DNA of 64,000 nt, from assembly GCF_945882965.1 (NCBI RefSeq), contig NZ_CAMCWY010000012.1, positions 21,599 through 85,598 on the forward strand. Reading direction: 5' to 3'. The DNA comes from Sphingorhabdus sp. EL138. GTDB taxonomy: Bacteria > Pseudomonadota > Alphaproteobacteria > Sphingomonadales > Sphingomonadaceae. Of the stretch, positions 20,408-29,645 are shown one piece after another (position 1 is the first letter of the stretch; each line of letters begins with the position of its first letter). Position numbers and translations under genes: made by a program. The notes under the pieces were generated by a model that was given only the letters and a program-made list of their open reading frames with translations, was not told the origin of the DNA and ran no database searches.

Positions 20408-22417
20408 TTAAAGATCGTCTTCACGCACATCGGGCGGCGTTGCCTCATGCTTAAGCATGGCAATCGCCTCTTCGAGCGTCATGATACGCTGGCCATCGGA
20501 ACCAAGGCTACGGATTGCAACTTTGCCTTCCTCCGCCTCACGCATGCCGACCACCAACAAATGCGGCACCTTGGCAACGCTATGTTCGCGCACCTTATAG
20601 TTAATCTTCTCGTTACGTGTGTCCGCATCAACGCGAATACCTGCAGCTTTCAACTTCGCGGTCACATCATGCGCATAGCCATCGGCTTCCGACGTGATCG
20701 TTGCCACCACGGCTTGCACCGGCGCAAGCCAGACAGGAAAACGGCCAGCATAATGTTCAATCAAGATGCCGATGAAGCGTTCATAGCTGCCGAAAATCGC
20801 CCGGTGCAACATGACGGGGCGGTGGCGTGCGCCATCCTCACCAACATAGCTTGCGTCGAGACGCTCGGGCAGCACGCGGTCGGATTGAATCGTGCCAACC
20901 TGCCATGTGCGGCCAATCGCGTCGGTGAGGTGCCATTCCAGCTTTGGCGCGTAGAAGGCACCTTCGCCGGGCAGTTCTTCCCAACCAAATTCGGACGTAG
21001 CAAGGCCAGCGCGGACCACGGCATCGCGCAGTTCGTTTTCGGCCTTGTCCCAATCCGAATCCGAACCGAAGCGTTGTTCAGGACGCAGAGCGAGCTTGAT
21101 CGAATAGGTAAAGCCAAATTCCTTATAGACCCGGTCGGCCAGCGCGCAGAACGCCTGCACCTCTTCGACAATCTGGTCTTCGCGGCAGAAGATATGCGCA
21201 TCATCCTGCGTAAACTGACGCACGCGCATCAGGCCATGCAACGCACCGTGCGGCTCATTACGGTGGCAGCAGCCATTTTCGTAAAGGCGTAAGGGTAAGT
21301 CGCGATATGACTTGATACCTTGACGGAAAATGAGGACATGCGCGGGGCAGTTCATGGGCTTCAGCGCCATCCAGTCGGCATCGCCGGAAATCACGGGGCC
21401 TTCGTCACCGACATTAGGAACTTCATCCGGAATCACGAACATGTTGGCGCGATATTTGCCCCAATGCCCCGATTGCTCCCATTGCCGCGCGTCCATAACT
21501 TGCGGCGTTTTGACTTCCTTATAACCCGCGCCGTCAATCGCGCGGCGCATATAGGATTCAAGCTCGCGCCAGATCAAATAACCATTGGGATGCCAAAATA
21601 CCGATCCATGCGCCTCTTGCTGCAAATGGAACAAGTCCATGTCTTGCCCAAGCCGACGGTGGTCGCGCTTGGCGGCTTCTTCCAACCGGACCAAATGCGC
21701 GTCCAGTTGTTTTTTGTTCAACCAGCCGGTGCCATAAATGCGGCTAAGCTGCGGGTTCTTCTGATCACCGCGCCAATAGGCCCCAGCAACCCGCGTCAGC
21801 TTGAACGCCGACGGATCCAACTTACCCGTCGACGCCAGATGCGGACCACGGCACATGTCCATCCAGTCATCGCCAGAATAATATACCGAAAGCTCTTCGC
21901 CTTCTGGCAATTCCGCCGCCCATTCCGCCTTGAAACTTTCGCCCGCATTCTGCCATGTCGCAATCAGCGCATCACGCGCCATGACTTCACGGCGCAGCGG
22001 CTTGTCCGCACGGATGATTGCACGCATTTGTTCTTCAATCGCGGGCAGATCATCCATTGTGAACGGCCCGCGCGAAGCAGGTGCCATGACGTCATAATAA
22101 AAACCGTCATCGGTCGATGGGCCAAAGGTGATTTGCGTACCGGGAAACAGCGCCTGCACCGCCTCTGCCAATATATGCGCAAAGTCGTGCCGGGCGAGTT
22201 CAAGCGCGTCTGCCTCATCACGGTTGGTTACCAACGCCAGTTCGGCATCCGCCTCAATCGGACGCATGATATCGCGCAATTCGCCATCGACGCGCGCTGC
22301 AATCGCTGCCTTGGCTAAACCCGGACCAATCGCGGCGGCAATGTCCGCAGGGGTAGTGCCACGCGCAACTTCACGGGCAGAGCCATCGGGAAGGGTGACA
22401 CGGATCATCTCGGACAT
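20408..22417 (-). CDS. thrS: Threonyl-tRNA synthetase
   Basis: This 669-residue class II synthetase charges tRNA-Thr. It has an N-terminal TGS domain (about 1-62), an editing domain with [11 protein letters not shown] and a CRGPH metal motif, and the catalytic core with zinc Cys in [10 protein letters not shown]. Motif 2 lies in [17 protein letters not shown], and the HGxx-class anticodon domain forms the last 100 residues ([11 protein letters not shown] onward). The start ATG 22417 gives [12 protein letters not shown], as usual. No T-box or other leader structure was seen in the 114 bases upstream. Confidence 0.97.
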   Translation of the reverse strand: MSEMIRVTLPDGSAREVARGTTPADIAAAIGPGLAKAAIAARVDGELRDIMRPIEADAELALVTNRDEADALELARHDFAHILAEAVQALFPGTQITFGPSTDDGFYYDVMAPASRGPFTMDDLPAIEEQMRAIIRADKPLRREVMARDALIATWQNAGESFKAEWAAELPEGEELSVYYSGDDWMDMCRGPHLASTGKLDPSAFKLTRVAGAYWRGDQKNPQLSRIYGTGWLNKKQLDAHLVRLEEAAKRDHRRLGQDMDLFHLQQEAHGSVFWHPNGYLIWRELESYMRRAIDGAGYKEVKTPQVMDARQWEQSGHWGKYRANMFVIPDEVPNVGDEGPVISGDADWMALKPMNCPAHVLIFRQGIKSYRDLPLRLYENGCCHRNEPHGALHGLMRVRQFTQDDAHIFCREDQIVEEVQAFCALADRVYKEFGFTYSIKLALRPEQRFGSDSDWDKAENELRDAVVRAGLATSEFGWEELPGEGAFYAPKLEWHLTDAIGRTWQVGTIQSDRVLPERLDASYVGEDGARHRPVMLHRAIFGSYERFIGILIEHYAGRFPVWLAPVQAVVATITSEADGYAHDVTAKLKAAGIRVDADTRNEKINYKVREHSVAKVPHLLVVGMREAEEGKVAIRSLGSDGQRIMTLEEAIAMLKHEATPPDVREDDL

Positions 22418-22531
22418 GGATTATCTTGCTTTCAAATGCGGTTAGAAGCGCTCCTTTGCCAGCCCAGAGGCGAAGTCGCAAGTGCGCAGCCATTGTCCCC
22501 GAACAAGAACCGCTGATCGCAGGAGGTGCAA

Positions 22532-22957
22532 CTAGTCTGTGGTCTTCTCGCTACGATAAGGCACAAACGCACCAAGGCTGCATACGCCCCCGCTCATGCC
22601 GCTGGTCCGGTCCACCAAGCGGATGATGTCGCCTTTGCATTTCTGGCTACCAAACTGTTCCGACACGATGATGTCATTGTCACGCGCAAGTCCGCTGCAA
22701 GCCGAACGTAAGGTGTTTTGGTACACCAGCCGGCCCGATACGCGGTAGAGCAGGATGTTGTCGCTGACGCGGATAGTGTTGGTGGCGTTAAAGTCGCTGA
22801 TGCAATTTACCGGCGCACCCGCCACCTTGCCGTTCAGTTCCTTCATCAACATTGCGCTCTGTTTCTCGGTCAGCGGCTTTGGCGTGCTGTCCACTTGTCC
22901 GCACGCAGCGGCCAGTGTCAAAGGAAAGGCAAAGAAAGCCAATTTGAGAATGTGCAT
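22532..22957 (-). CDS. Hypothetical lipoprotein
   Basis: This protein of about 141 residues begins MHILKLAFFAFPLTLAAAC, a lipoprotein signal with the modified Cys at about residue 19. The mature part has four cysteines (NCISDF, RSACSGLA, QKCKGDI, GVCSLGAF) and no domain I recognise. ATG 22957 is chosen because the signal peptide begins there. It lies between thrS and the thiolase-like gene on the same strand. Confidence 0.75.
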   Translation of the reverse strand: MHILKLAFFAFPLTLAAACGQVDSTPKPLTEKQSAMLMKELNGKVAGAPVNCISDFNATNTIRVSDNILLYRVSGRLVYQNTLRSACSGLARDNDIIVSEQFGSQKCKGDIIRLVDRTSGMSGGVCSLGAFVPYRSEKTTD

Positions 22958-23014
22958 CGAGTTTCTCCGGTTCCAACGGCTGTATAGCATAAGGTTCGAA
23001 TGATGAACCGTAAA

Positions 23015-24508
23015 TTATCCAATTAGTGCAGCAGTATGGCGTTTCTCGCCCGGGGTGACGTGAACGACAGCGTTGCCAAGGTCGGCATCCACCGGACAAT
23101 CGATCACCGCCATCGCGCGCGCGCCGCCTTCGGTTTCCAGTAACACTGTCGCCGGACCAAAACCGTACTTCCCCGCCGGTCGCACAAAGCTGCGCACCCC
23201 CGCCTTGCCCTGGGGCGCGTCATCGAGCGCGCGCGGTGTTGGCGCATAGCCCTTTGCCACGTCGCCGGACCACGGAACGCTGGGCTGCGTTGCGGTGTAA
23301 ATGCCAACCGCTTGCTTCGACATCACGCCGCCATTGGCCGTGACTAAAGCGGGCTTGGCCCCGTCACGGCGCAGCGCGTCGACCATCGCTGCGATATTAT
23401 ACACGCCATAGCCATTGCCCGGCCCACCGAAGAAGCTGAGCCCGCCGGTCAGCGTATAATCACCAAGCGAACGCGCGGCGTCATTCATGGTGTCGACCGC
23501 AGCGAACACCGCGCAGGGAAAACAGCTGTAAATGTCGACGGGCCCAAGGTCACTTGCCTGGAGTCCGGCCTGCGCAAGTGCCGCCGGAATTGCAAAATCA
23601 AGCGCAGCGGATCGGTGAATGACACCGCGCTCTGCCAATGGTGGTTCGGCGGCCTCTGCCGCGCCCGCCAGCCAAACCCATTTGTCTTGCGGCACACCCA
23701 GATCGCGCGCCCTGCCCGCGCTTGTCAGAATAATCGCGCCACCTAGATCAACTGCGTCCTGCGCGACATGCCAGCGGCGGTAGATGTCCGTCAGCGGGTA
23801 ATTGGCATTGTCATCGCTGAGCATCGCTTCGGGTGAACGATTGCCCGGGAATTGCGCGTGAGTCCGCGTTTCGGCCTTTGAAGAGAATGCTGACCACAAA
23901 GCTGCCATTTCCCGCGCATACGCATCGGCGTTTATGCCCAACTCCATCCGCCGCGCATTTTCAATCAGGCTGTAGGCAAGCGGCATCGAAATAATACCAT
24001 GGCGGATTTCGGTTCGGCTCAATATCGGGAAGCTGGACAGTCGGTTGTCGAATGGCGAGTCAGAAGGCAAGCTCCAGTCCAAAGTCACACCAGCCTTGCG
24101 CGCGCGCTTGGCAGTGCCCGTCGCTTCTGCCGCGACCAACACCGCCATTTCGCAAGTACCGCGCCTTATGTCGCCAGCCAGCTCATTCAACATTGCCTGC
24201 GGGCTTTGTCCGCCGACATCGGCATAGATCAGCCGCTTTACGCTGACACCGCCTGCTGCGCCAAAGGCCTCAGGCGCGTTATCGGGAGAGCCAGTGCCAA
24301 GGCTGACGCCGCTATCCTCGAATGTGCGGATGGCGGCAATAGTGTCAATTGCTGCGGCAACGGCTTGCGACTGCCCGGTATCGGCAAGTGCAACCTTGAT
24401 GGCGGCTCCCGCCAGTTCGCGTGGGGCAGGCCATTCGCCAGGCACTGTCTTGCGGCTGGCCTCGCCCACGCCAATGATCACTGGCGCGCTCGCTTCAAAA
24501 TTGCCCAT
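23015..24508 (-). CDS. Thiolase-superfamily acetyl-CoA acetyltransferase-like protein
   Basis: The 497-residue protein belongs to the longer thiolase-like group annotated as acetyl-CoA acetyltransferase. Visible features are VIIGVGEASRK at the start, VLVAAEATGTAKRAR in the N-terminal half, and VDIYSCFPCAVFAAVDTM and FFGGPGNGYGVYNIAAMV in the second half. It is about 100 residues longer than degradative thiolases, the extra part forming a C-terminal domain. The classical active-site DRQCGS motif is absent, so the reaction is uncertain. It diverges from the CoA-transferase gene at 24584, with which it shares a control region and probably a substrate. Confidence 0.82.
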   Translation of the reverse strand: MGNFEASAPVIIGVGEASRKTVPGEWPAPRELAGAAIKVALADTGQSQAVAAAIDTIAAIRTFEDSGVSLGTGSPDNAPEAFGAAGGVSVKRLIYADVGGQSPQAMLNELAGDIRRGTCEMAVLVAAEATGTAKRARKAGVTLDWSLPSDSPFDNRLSSFPILSRTEIRHGIISMPLAYSLIENARRMELGINADAYAREMAALWSAFSSKAETRTHAQFPGNRSPEAMLSDDNANYPLTDIYRRWHVAQDAVDLGGAIILTSAGRARDLGVPQDKWVWLAGAAEAAEPPLAERGVIHRSAALDFAIPAALAQAGLQASDLGPVDIYSCFPCAVFAAVDTMNDAARSLGDYTLTGGLSFFGGPGNGYGVYNIAAMVDALRRDGAKPALVTANGGVMSKQAVGIYTATQPSVPWSGDVAKGYAPTPRALDDAPQGKAGVRSFVRPAGKYGFGPATVLLETEGGARAMAVIDCPVDADLGNAVVHVTPGEKRHTAALIG

Positions 24509-24521
24509 GTTGCTCTCCCGA

Positions 24522-24572
24522 TTATCTCTTAACTGCACGCTTAAATATGCTAGCAGGCTATGCAAGAGATAA
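24522..24572. promoter_or_regulatory. Inverted repeat in the divergent promoter region of the thiolase-like and CoA-transferase genes
   Basis: ttatctctt at 24522-24530 and aagagataa at 24564-24572 are exact reverse complements 33 bases apart. They lie symmetrically in the 75-base gap between two divergent start codons and touch the ribosome-binding sites (ggagag on the plus strand, gggagag on the minus strand). They may form an operator for the TetR protein encoded at 25806-26444, but part of the symmetry could simply come from the two ribosome sites. Confidence 0.4.
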
Positions 24573-24583
24573 GGAGAGCGCAG

Positions 24584-25777
24584 ATGGCGAAATGGCCGAA
24601 ATTGACATGGGATACAGAACCAACCGGGCCGTTGAAGGGCATCAAGGTCGTTGACATGGCCACGGTCGTGCTTGGGCCTTATGCGACGGTGCAATTGGCC
24701 GATCTGGGCGCCGAGGTTATCAAGATCGAAAATAGCGAGGGCAATACGCCGGGCGACATGATGCGCCATGGCGGCGATTCACCCACCAAGCAGCATGGGC
24801 CGATTTTCACCGCGCTGAACCGCAACAAAAAAGCCATCAACCTCAACATCAAAAAGCCTGAGGACAAAGCCGTGCTTGAGGCATTGTTGGAAGGGGCTGA
24901 TGTGTTCATCCACAATGTCCGGATGGCCGGCGTCGAACGGCTTGGCTTTGGCTATGAGGCCGTAAAGGCGATCAACCCCAATATCATATATGTGCACTGT
25001 GCTGGCTTTGGCGCGGGCGGTGCCTATGGCGAGCGGCAGGCATATGACGACCTCATTCAAGCCGCTTCGGGTTTTGCCGCATTAAGCGAACAGCGCGATG
25101 GCGGACGGCCAACCTATTCCCCCAGCCTTGTCGCCGACAAGGTGGGCGGCCTGTTTGCCGCCAACGCCACGATGGCCGCATTGCTTGGGCGCGCGGGCGG
25201 ACAAGGCGGGCAGTTTGTCCAAGTACCGATGTTCGAATGCTTCACCTGGTTCAACATGGTAGAAAATCTGTGGGGAGAAACCTTCGTCCCCGGCAATGGG
25301 CGCATGGGCTATACACGCTCGGTCAACCCGCGGCGGCGGCCTTATCCGACCAAGGAAAGCTTCATTGCCATCGTCCCTTATAATGACCGGCAATGGGCAA
25401 CGTTTTTTGAACTGGGCGGGCGGCCCAATGTCTTCGACGACCCGCGTTTTTCAACCTATCAGGAGCGTACCAAGTACACCGGCGAATTATATGCGTTGAT
25501 TGAGGAAGTCAGCGCGACGCGAACCACCGCCGAGTGGCTTGACCTGTTGGCGCAGCACGACATTCCGGCGATGAAATATAACCGCATGGCCGATGTGCTG
25601 GCCGATCCGCATTTGGCCGATGTCGGGTTTTTTGAAGAACGGGAGTCACCGGACATCGGCAAATATCGGTCGATGAAGCATCCCGTGCATTATGCCGGCA
25701 CGCCCGTGTCCAATTACGCGCATCCGCCGATGCTGGACGCCGATGGGTATGAGATTAAGGCCGCATTGGGGTTGTAA
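24584..25777 (+). CDS. Class III CoA-transferase (CaiB/BaiF family)
   Basis: This 397-residue family III CoA-transferase should move CoA between an acyl-CoA donor and a carboxylic acid. It has the characteristic N-terminus GPLKGIKVVDMATVVLGPYA, the ADLGAEVIKIE motif, RNKKAINLNIKKPED, and the catalytic Asp in RQAYDDLIQAASG. ATG 24584 has a strong AAGGAGA ribosome site 7 bases upstream. It is the only plus-strand gene in the acyl-CoA cluster and is divergent from the thiolase-like gene; the TetR gene follows convergently. Confidence 0.92.
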   Translation: MAKWPKLTWDTEPTGPLKGIKVVDMATVVLGPYATVQLADLGAEVIKIENSEGNTPGDMMRHGGDSPTKQHGPIFTALNRNKKAINLNIKKPEDKAVLEALLEGADVFIHNVRMAGVERLGFGYEAVKAINPNIIYVHCAGFGAGGAYGERQAYDDLIQAASGFAALSEQRDGGRPTYSPSLVADKVGGLFAANATMAALLGRAGGQGGQFVQVPMFECFTWFNMVENLWGETFVPGNGRMGYTRSVNPRRRPYPTKESFIAIVPYNDRQWATFFELGGRPNVFDDPRFSTYQERTKYTGELYALIEEVSATRTTAEWLDLLAQHDIPAMKYNRMADVLADPHLADVGFFEERESPDIGKYRSMKHPVHYAGTPVSNYAHPPMLDADGYEIKAALGL

Positions 25778-25781
25778 TTCC

Positions 25782-25798
25782 CTCTCTTAGTGGGAGAG
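25782..25798. terminator. Hairpin between convergent CoA-transferase and TetR genes
   Basis: cctctc-(5 bases)-gagagg forms a short stem in the 28-base gap between two convergent stop codons. There is no T-run, so its strength as a terminator is doubtful. Confidence 0.35.
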
Positions 25799-25805
25799 GA
25801 TAAAC

Positions 25806-26444
25806 CTAAACCAACAACCCGCGCATGATGAGGTTAATGGTATGTTCGCGATAGGCGTCGCGCATATTCTCGTCGAAGTCGTCTTGATTGTAACAATGGC
25901 GCAGCACCAACCGTGATGAATAGAAACGGTCGGCTGCGCCTGTTACCGTGAAGTAAAAAAATTGCGGGTCGGTTTTGCGAAACTTACCCGCCTTTATGCC
26001 CTGCGCAATCAGCACTTCGTAGACGTTGGAAATCGGCTTGAGATAAAGTTCCGCAATGCGCGCCGCTTCGGCAGGGGCGCTGTCGCGGACCATGCGCATC
26101 AACAGGCGGTTGATGTAGGGAAAGGCGTGATAGGTATCGATCACTGCCCCAATATGGATACGCAATTTGTCGGCAGGCGGCATGTCTTTAGCCACCAAAG
26201 CGGAAAGCCTTTGCACGATATTGCCCATGTCGCGATCAAGCAACGCTAGCATCAGGCCGTTTTTATTGCCAAAATAATATTTGACCAGAGCGCTGTTCAG
26301 TCCAGCACGCAGCGACAATTCGGACAGCGACAGGTCAATCGTGTCACCTTCGCGCATGATCTGGCTGGCGGCCTCGATCAATTGATCGCGCGCAGTGCTG
26401 CCATCGGATGGACCGCTTGCCAGCTTTGGTCCTGTTGTCGCCAT
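25806..26444 (-). CDS. TetR-family transcriptional regulator
   Basis: The 212-residue protein has an N-terminal TetR helix-turn-helix (about 20-65: ARDQLIEAASQIMREGDTID, then LSLRAGLNSALVKYYFGNKN) and a helical ligand-binding C-terminal domain. Its place at the head of the acyl-CoA genes suggests that it represses this cluster and is released by an acyl-CoA or acid, as in FadR- or PsrA-type TetR proteins; this is inference. The next gene downstream of its start is the enoyl-CoA hydratase, which ends 26 bases upstream on the same strand. Confidence 0.9.
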   Translation of the reverse strand: MATTGPKLASGPSDGSTARDQLIEAASQIMREGDTIDLSLSELSLRAGLNSALVKYYFGNKNGLMLALLDRDMGNIVQRLSALVAKDMPPADKLRIHIGAVIDTYHAFPYINRLLMRMVRDSAPAEAARIAELYLKPISNVYEVLIAQGIKAGKFRKTDPQFFYFTVTGAADRFYSSRLVLRHCYNQDDFDENMRDAYREHTINLIMRGLLV

Positions 26445-26470
26445 TGGTGCCTGCTCCCCTTTACATCAGG

Positions 26471-27343
26471 TTAGGTATACACAGGTTCGTCCCACCATGG
26501 GAAGAAGTCAGGCAAGTCTGACGAAACTTTGTCGGGGTAGACCGGACTGCGTTTCTCCAGAAAGCTGGCGATGCCCTCTTTTGCGTCGCCGGATCGCGAT
26601 CGGCGGTAAATTGCCCGGCTGTCAATGGCATGCGCGGCCATCGGGTGGTCCGCCGCAGAGAGCCGCCATAACATGGCGCGCGTCAGGGCAATGGATACCG
26701 GCGCAGTATTATCCGCTATCTCCCGCGCCAGCGCCCGCGCCGCTTCCATCAATTCGGTCGGTGCATGGACAGAGCGAACGAGGCCGCCATTCAACGCCTC
26801 GACTGCATCGAACACCCGGCCCGTCATGCACCATTCCAACGCCTGTTGCATGCCAACCAAGCGCGGCAGGAACCAGCTAGAGGCCGCCTCTGGCACAATC
26901 CCCCGCCGCGCAAAGACAAAGCCGAAGCGCGCAGTGTCGCTCGCCAAACGGAAATCCATCGGCAATTGCATCGTTGCACCAATGCCCACCGCCGCGCCGT
27001 TGATTGCGCCGATAACAGGCTTTTTGCACTGGAATATCCGCAACGTTAGCCGACCGCCGGAATCGCGCACGCGTTCGTCCGAAAGCGATTCAACCTTCGA
27101 TCGGCTGGCGAACACATCGCCGCCTGCGTCCGGTGTAAGGTCCGCACCCGCACAAAAGGCACGTTCACCTGCCCCCGTTAGTATGACCGCACGCACAGCA
27201 TCATCAGCGTCCACCAAATCAAACGCCGCGCACATCTCGTGCATCATCACATTGGTGAAGGCATTCATCTTTTCGGGACGATGCATGGTTATGGTCGCAA
27301 TGCCGTCAGCGAAAGCATATTGGATTTGGGTGAACTCGGTCAT
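26471..27343 (-). CDS. Enoyl-CoA hydratase/isomerase (crotonase family)
   Basis: The 290-residue crotonase-fold protein has the oxyanion-hole segments GAGERAFCAGADLTPDAGGD (about 58-77) and INGAAVGIGATMQLPMDFRL. Catalytic glutamate candidates lie in GIVPEAASSWFLPRLVG. A family-typical C-terminal helix ends in SPVYPDKVSSDLPDFFPWW. It is longer than FadB-type hydratases. ATG 27343 is chosen because it starts the conserved first strand; the SDR gene stops 4 bases upstream, so the two are coupled in one operon. Confidence 0.9.
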   Translation of the reverse strand: MTEFTQIQYAFADGIATITMHRPEKMNAFTNVMMHEMCAAFDLVDADDAVRAVILTGAGERAFCAGADLTPDAGGDVFASRSKVESLSDERVRDSGGRLTLRIFQCKKPVIGAINGAAVGIGATMQLPMDFRLASDTARFGFVFARRGIVPEAASSWFLPRLVGMQQALEWCMTGRVFDAVEALNGGLVRSVHAPTELMEAARALAREIADNTAPVSIALTRAMLWRLSAADHPMAAHAIDSRAIYRRSRSGDAKEGIASFLEKRSPVYPDKVSSDLPDFFPWWDEPVYT

Positions 27344-27347
27344 GCGA

Positions 27348-28130
27348 TCAACGCGGCGCCATACGGATTGCGCCATCGACGCGCACGTCTTCGCCGTTGA
27401 AATACCCACATTCGATCATCGTCATCGCAACTTGCGCAAATTCATGCGGGTGGCCAAGCCGCTTGGGGAACGGTACGGATGCAGCAAGCGCGTCTTTGAC
27501 GGCTTGCGGTGCACCATTCATCAATGGCGTGTTAAAAATGCCCGGCAGAATGGTGTTGATGCGGATGCCTTCGCTCATCAAATCGCGGGCGATGGGCAAG
27601 GTCATGCCGACAACGCCGCCCTTGGATGCGGAATAGGCCGCTTGCCCCATCTGGCCGTCTTCAGCCGCCACCGACGCGGTGTTGACCATCGCGCCACGTT
27701 CACCATCTTCCATCGGCTCCAGCGTCAACATGCCCGCTGCCGACTTTGCGATGCAGCGGAACGTGCCGACCAGGTTGATCTGAATGATGCGGTCAAAGGC
27801 GTCGAGCGGGAAATGCTTGATCGATCCGTCTTCCTTCGAACGGCTGGCGGTCTTAGCGGCGTTGCCGGTTCCAGCGCAGTTCACCAAGATACGTTCCTGA
27901 CCATGCGCCGCGCGCGCCTTGGCAAAGCCAGCGTCAACGCTTTCGTCGCTGGTTACATTGACGTTGCAAAACACGCCGCCAATCTCTGCAGCCAGAGCTT
28001 CGCCCTTGTCGGCTTGCAAGTCGAAAATCGCGACCCGCACACCCTTTGCCGCGAGCGCCCTTGCGGTAGCTTCACCAAGGCCCGATGCGCCGCCAGTGAC
28101 AACTGCTGCAACTGTTGAATCCAATTTCAT
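27348..28130 (-). CDS. Short-chain dehydrogenase, 3-hydroxyacyl-CoA dehydrogenase type-2-like
   Basis: The 260-residue SDR has the NAD-binding TGGASGLG motif (residues ~12-19), an NCAGTGNA cofactor segment, the catalytic Ser in VNTASVAAEDGQMG, and YSASK with Tyr and Lys. It is closest in outline to HSD17B10-type 3-hydroxyacyl-CoA dehydrogenases, with the characteristic LPGIFNTPLM end region. With the hydratase and thiolase beside it, it supplies the third beta-oxidation step. An upstream extension to 28178 lies in repeat-derived sequence and is not used. Confidence 0.92.
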   Translation of the reverse strand: MKLDSTVAAVVTGGASGLGEATARALAAKGVRVAIFDLQADKGEALAAEIGGVFCNVNVTSDESVDAGFAKARAAHGQERILVNCAGTGNAAKTASRSKEDGSIKHFPLDAFDRIIQINLVGTFRCIAKSAAGMLTLEPMEDGERGAMVNTASVAAEDGQMGQAAYSASKGGVVGMTLPIARDLMSEGIRINTILPGIFNTPLMNGAPQAVKDALAASVPFPKRLGHPHEFAQVAMTMIECGYFNGEDVRVDGAIRMAPR

Positions 28131-28154
28131 TATATGCTCTCCGTTTCTAGTTCT

Positions 28155-28242
28155 GTCATGCTGAACTTGTTTCAGCATCCATCTCTCCGCCGAGACACTC
28201 GTTTGTGTGGTACGATGGACTCTGAAACAAGTTCAGGGTGAC
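28155..28242. repeat. Palindromic repeat between the SDR and thiolase genes
   Basis: Bases 28155-28182 and 28215-28242 are reverse complements at 24 of 28 positions around the core ctgaacttgtttcag. This is a common sphingomonad intergenic palindrome. It lies inside an otherwise continuous minus-strand operon and can form a long hairpin in the transcript, which could affect the relative expression of the genes on either side. Confidence 0.8.
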
Positions 28243-28261
28243 GCTTGTGGATGGTTGCGGA

Positions 28262-29431
28262 CTAAACCCGCTCAATAATCGTGACGTTGGCTTGACCGCC
28301 GCCTTCGCACATCGTTTGCAGGCCATAGCGGCCGCCACTTGCCTCCAGCGCATTCAGTAATGTCGCCATCAACTTCGTTCCCGATGCACCCAGCGGATGG
28401 CCAAGTGCAATTGCGCCGCCATGAACGTTTATCTTCGAACGATCGCCGCCTATATGCTTGAGCCAGGCCAAAGGCACCGGTGCAAAGGCTTCATTTACCT
28501 CATACAAGTCAATGTCGGATATTTTCATGCCCGAACGCTGAAACGCGCGGTCGGTTGCGAACAATGGTTCTTCCAGCATGATGACCGGGTCACCCGCCGT
28601 CACGGTCAGGTTAACGATCCGCGCGCGCGGGGTCAGGCCATGTTCTTTCAACGCCTTTTCGGATACGATCAGAACCGCCGATGCGCCGTCGCAAATCTGG
28701 CTGGCGTTAGCGGCGGTAATGCTTCCGCCTTCCTGAAGCAATTTGACGCCGGACAGGCTTTCAAAGGTCGCGTCATAGCGGATGCCTTCGTCGCTATTGT
28801 GGATGATCTTGCCCTCTGGCGTATCGACTTCCATGCCGACGATTTCATTGACAAATGCACCGCTTTGCGAGGCCGCAATTGCCTTTTGATGCGATTCCAA
28901 CGCGAACTGGTCGAGGTCTTCGCGGGTAAAGCCATATTTTTTGACCAGCATTTCAGCGCCCATGAACTGGCTGAACATGATGCCGGGATAGGCCTCTTCC
29001 AAACGCGGGCTTTTGTACGTGCCCATGCCTTCTTTTTTGAACAGCATGGATGTCGACCCCATTGGCACGCGCGTCATGCTTTCGATACCAGCGGCAAGCA
29101 CAATGTCCTGCGTGCCTGACATGACGCCTTGGGCGGCGAACATCATCGACTGCTGTGATGATCCGCACTGACGGTCAATGCTAACCGAAGGGATGGAATT
29201 GGGAAGCCGCGACGCAAGCACGATGTTGCGACCCACGTCGCCCGCTTGCTCGCCACCCTGCATGACGCAACCCATTATGACGTCTTCGATCGCCGCAGGG
29301 TCGAAATCATTACGGTCGGCAATAGAATCAAGAACCGCAGCGCCCAAATCTACCGGATGCACACCGGCAAGCTTGCCGCCACGGCGGCCACCAGCGGTAC
29401 GGACCGCATCCACAATATAGGCGTCTGCCAT
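28262..29431 (-). CDS. Acetyl-CoA C-acyltransferase (degradative thiolase)
   Basis: This 389-residue thiolase cleaves 3-ketoacyl-CoA. The acyl-accepting Cys is in SIDRQCGSSQQS, the catalytic His in GGAIALGHPLGASGTK, and the second Cys in TMCEGGGQANV, all at standard spacing. ATG 29431 has an AGGAG 7 bases upstream; a GTG at 29437 would sit too close to that site. It lies between two palindromic repeats in the acyl-CoA cluster. Confidence 0.94.
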   Translation of the reverse strand: MADAYIVDAVRTAGGRRGGKLAGVHPVDLGAAVLDSIADRNDFDPAAIEDVIMGCVMQGGEQAGDVGRNIVLASRLPNSIPSVSIDRQCGSSQQSMMFAAQGVMSGTQDIVLAAGIESMTRVPMGSTSMLFKKEGMGTYKSPRLEEAYPGIMFSQFMGAEMLVKKYGFTREDLDQFALESHQKAIAASQSGAFVNEIVGMEVDTPEGKIIHNSDEGIRYDATFESLSGVKLLQEGGSITAANASQICDGASAVLIVSEKALKEHGLTPRARIVNLTVTAGDPVIMLEEPLFATDRAFQRSGMKISDIDLYEVNEAFAPVPLAWLKHIGGDRSKINVHGGAIALGHPLGASGTKLMATLLNALEASGGRYGLQTMCEGGGQANVTIIERV

Positions 29432-29504
29432 AGTCACTCTCCTGTTGTTTGAAATTTAATCAGACGATTAAACTTTGAAGGGGGAGAGTCAAGTTCGGAT
29501 TGTT

Positions 29505-29636
29505 CTCCCCATCGACTTGCGATGGGGAGGTGGCGCACTGACGCAACGCGGAAGTGTGACGGAGGGGACTTTGGCGTTCACGGCCCCTCCACCACCCTTC
29601 GGGTGGTCCCCCTCCCCATCGCAAGTCGATGGAGAG
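29505..29636. repeat. Compound palindromic repeat between the thiolase and aldehyde dehydrogenase genes
   Basis: ctccccatcgacttgcgatg (starting 29505) and its reverse complement near 29612-29636 match at 24 of 25 positions. Each arm is itself a hairpin (ctccccatcg/cgatggggag), and a third hairpin (accacccttcgggtggt) lies near 29591-29607. The 214-base gap holds nothing else recognisable apart from the thiolase leader. Confidence 0.8.
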
Positions 29637-29645
29637 GATTTGGGT

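Noticed and set aside
20447..21292. Long plus-strand open frames across thrS
   Set aside because: They lie wholly opposite a well-supported synthetase gene and show no domain features.
22418..22531. Possible leader or T-box upstream of thrS
   Set aside because: No T-box-like specifier or antiterminator structure is visible, and T-boxes are not expected in proteobacteria.
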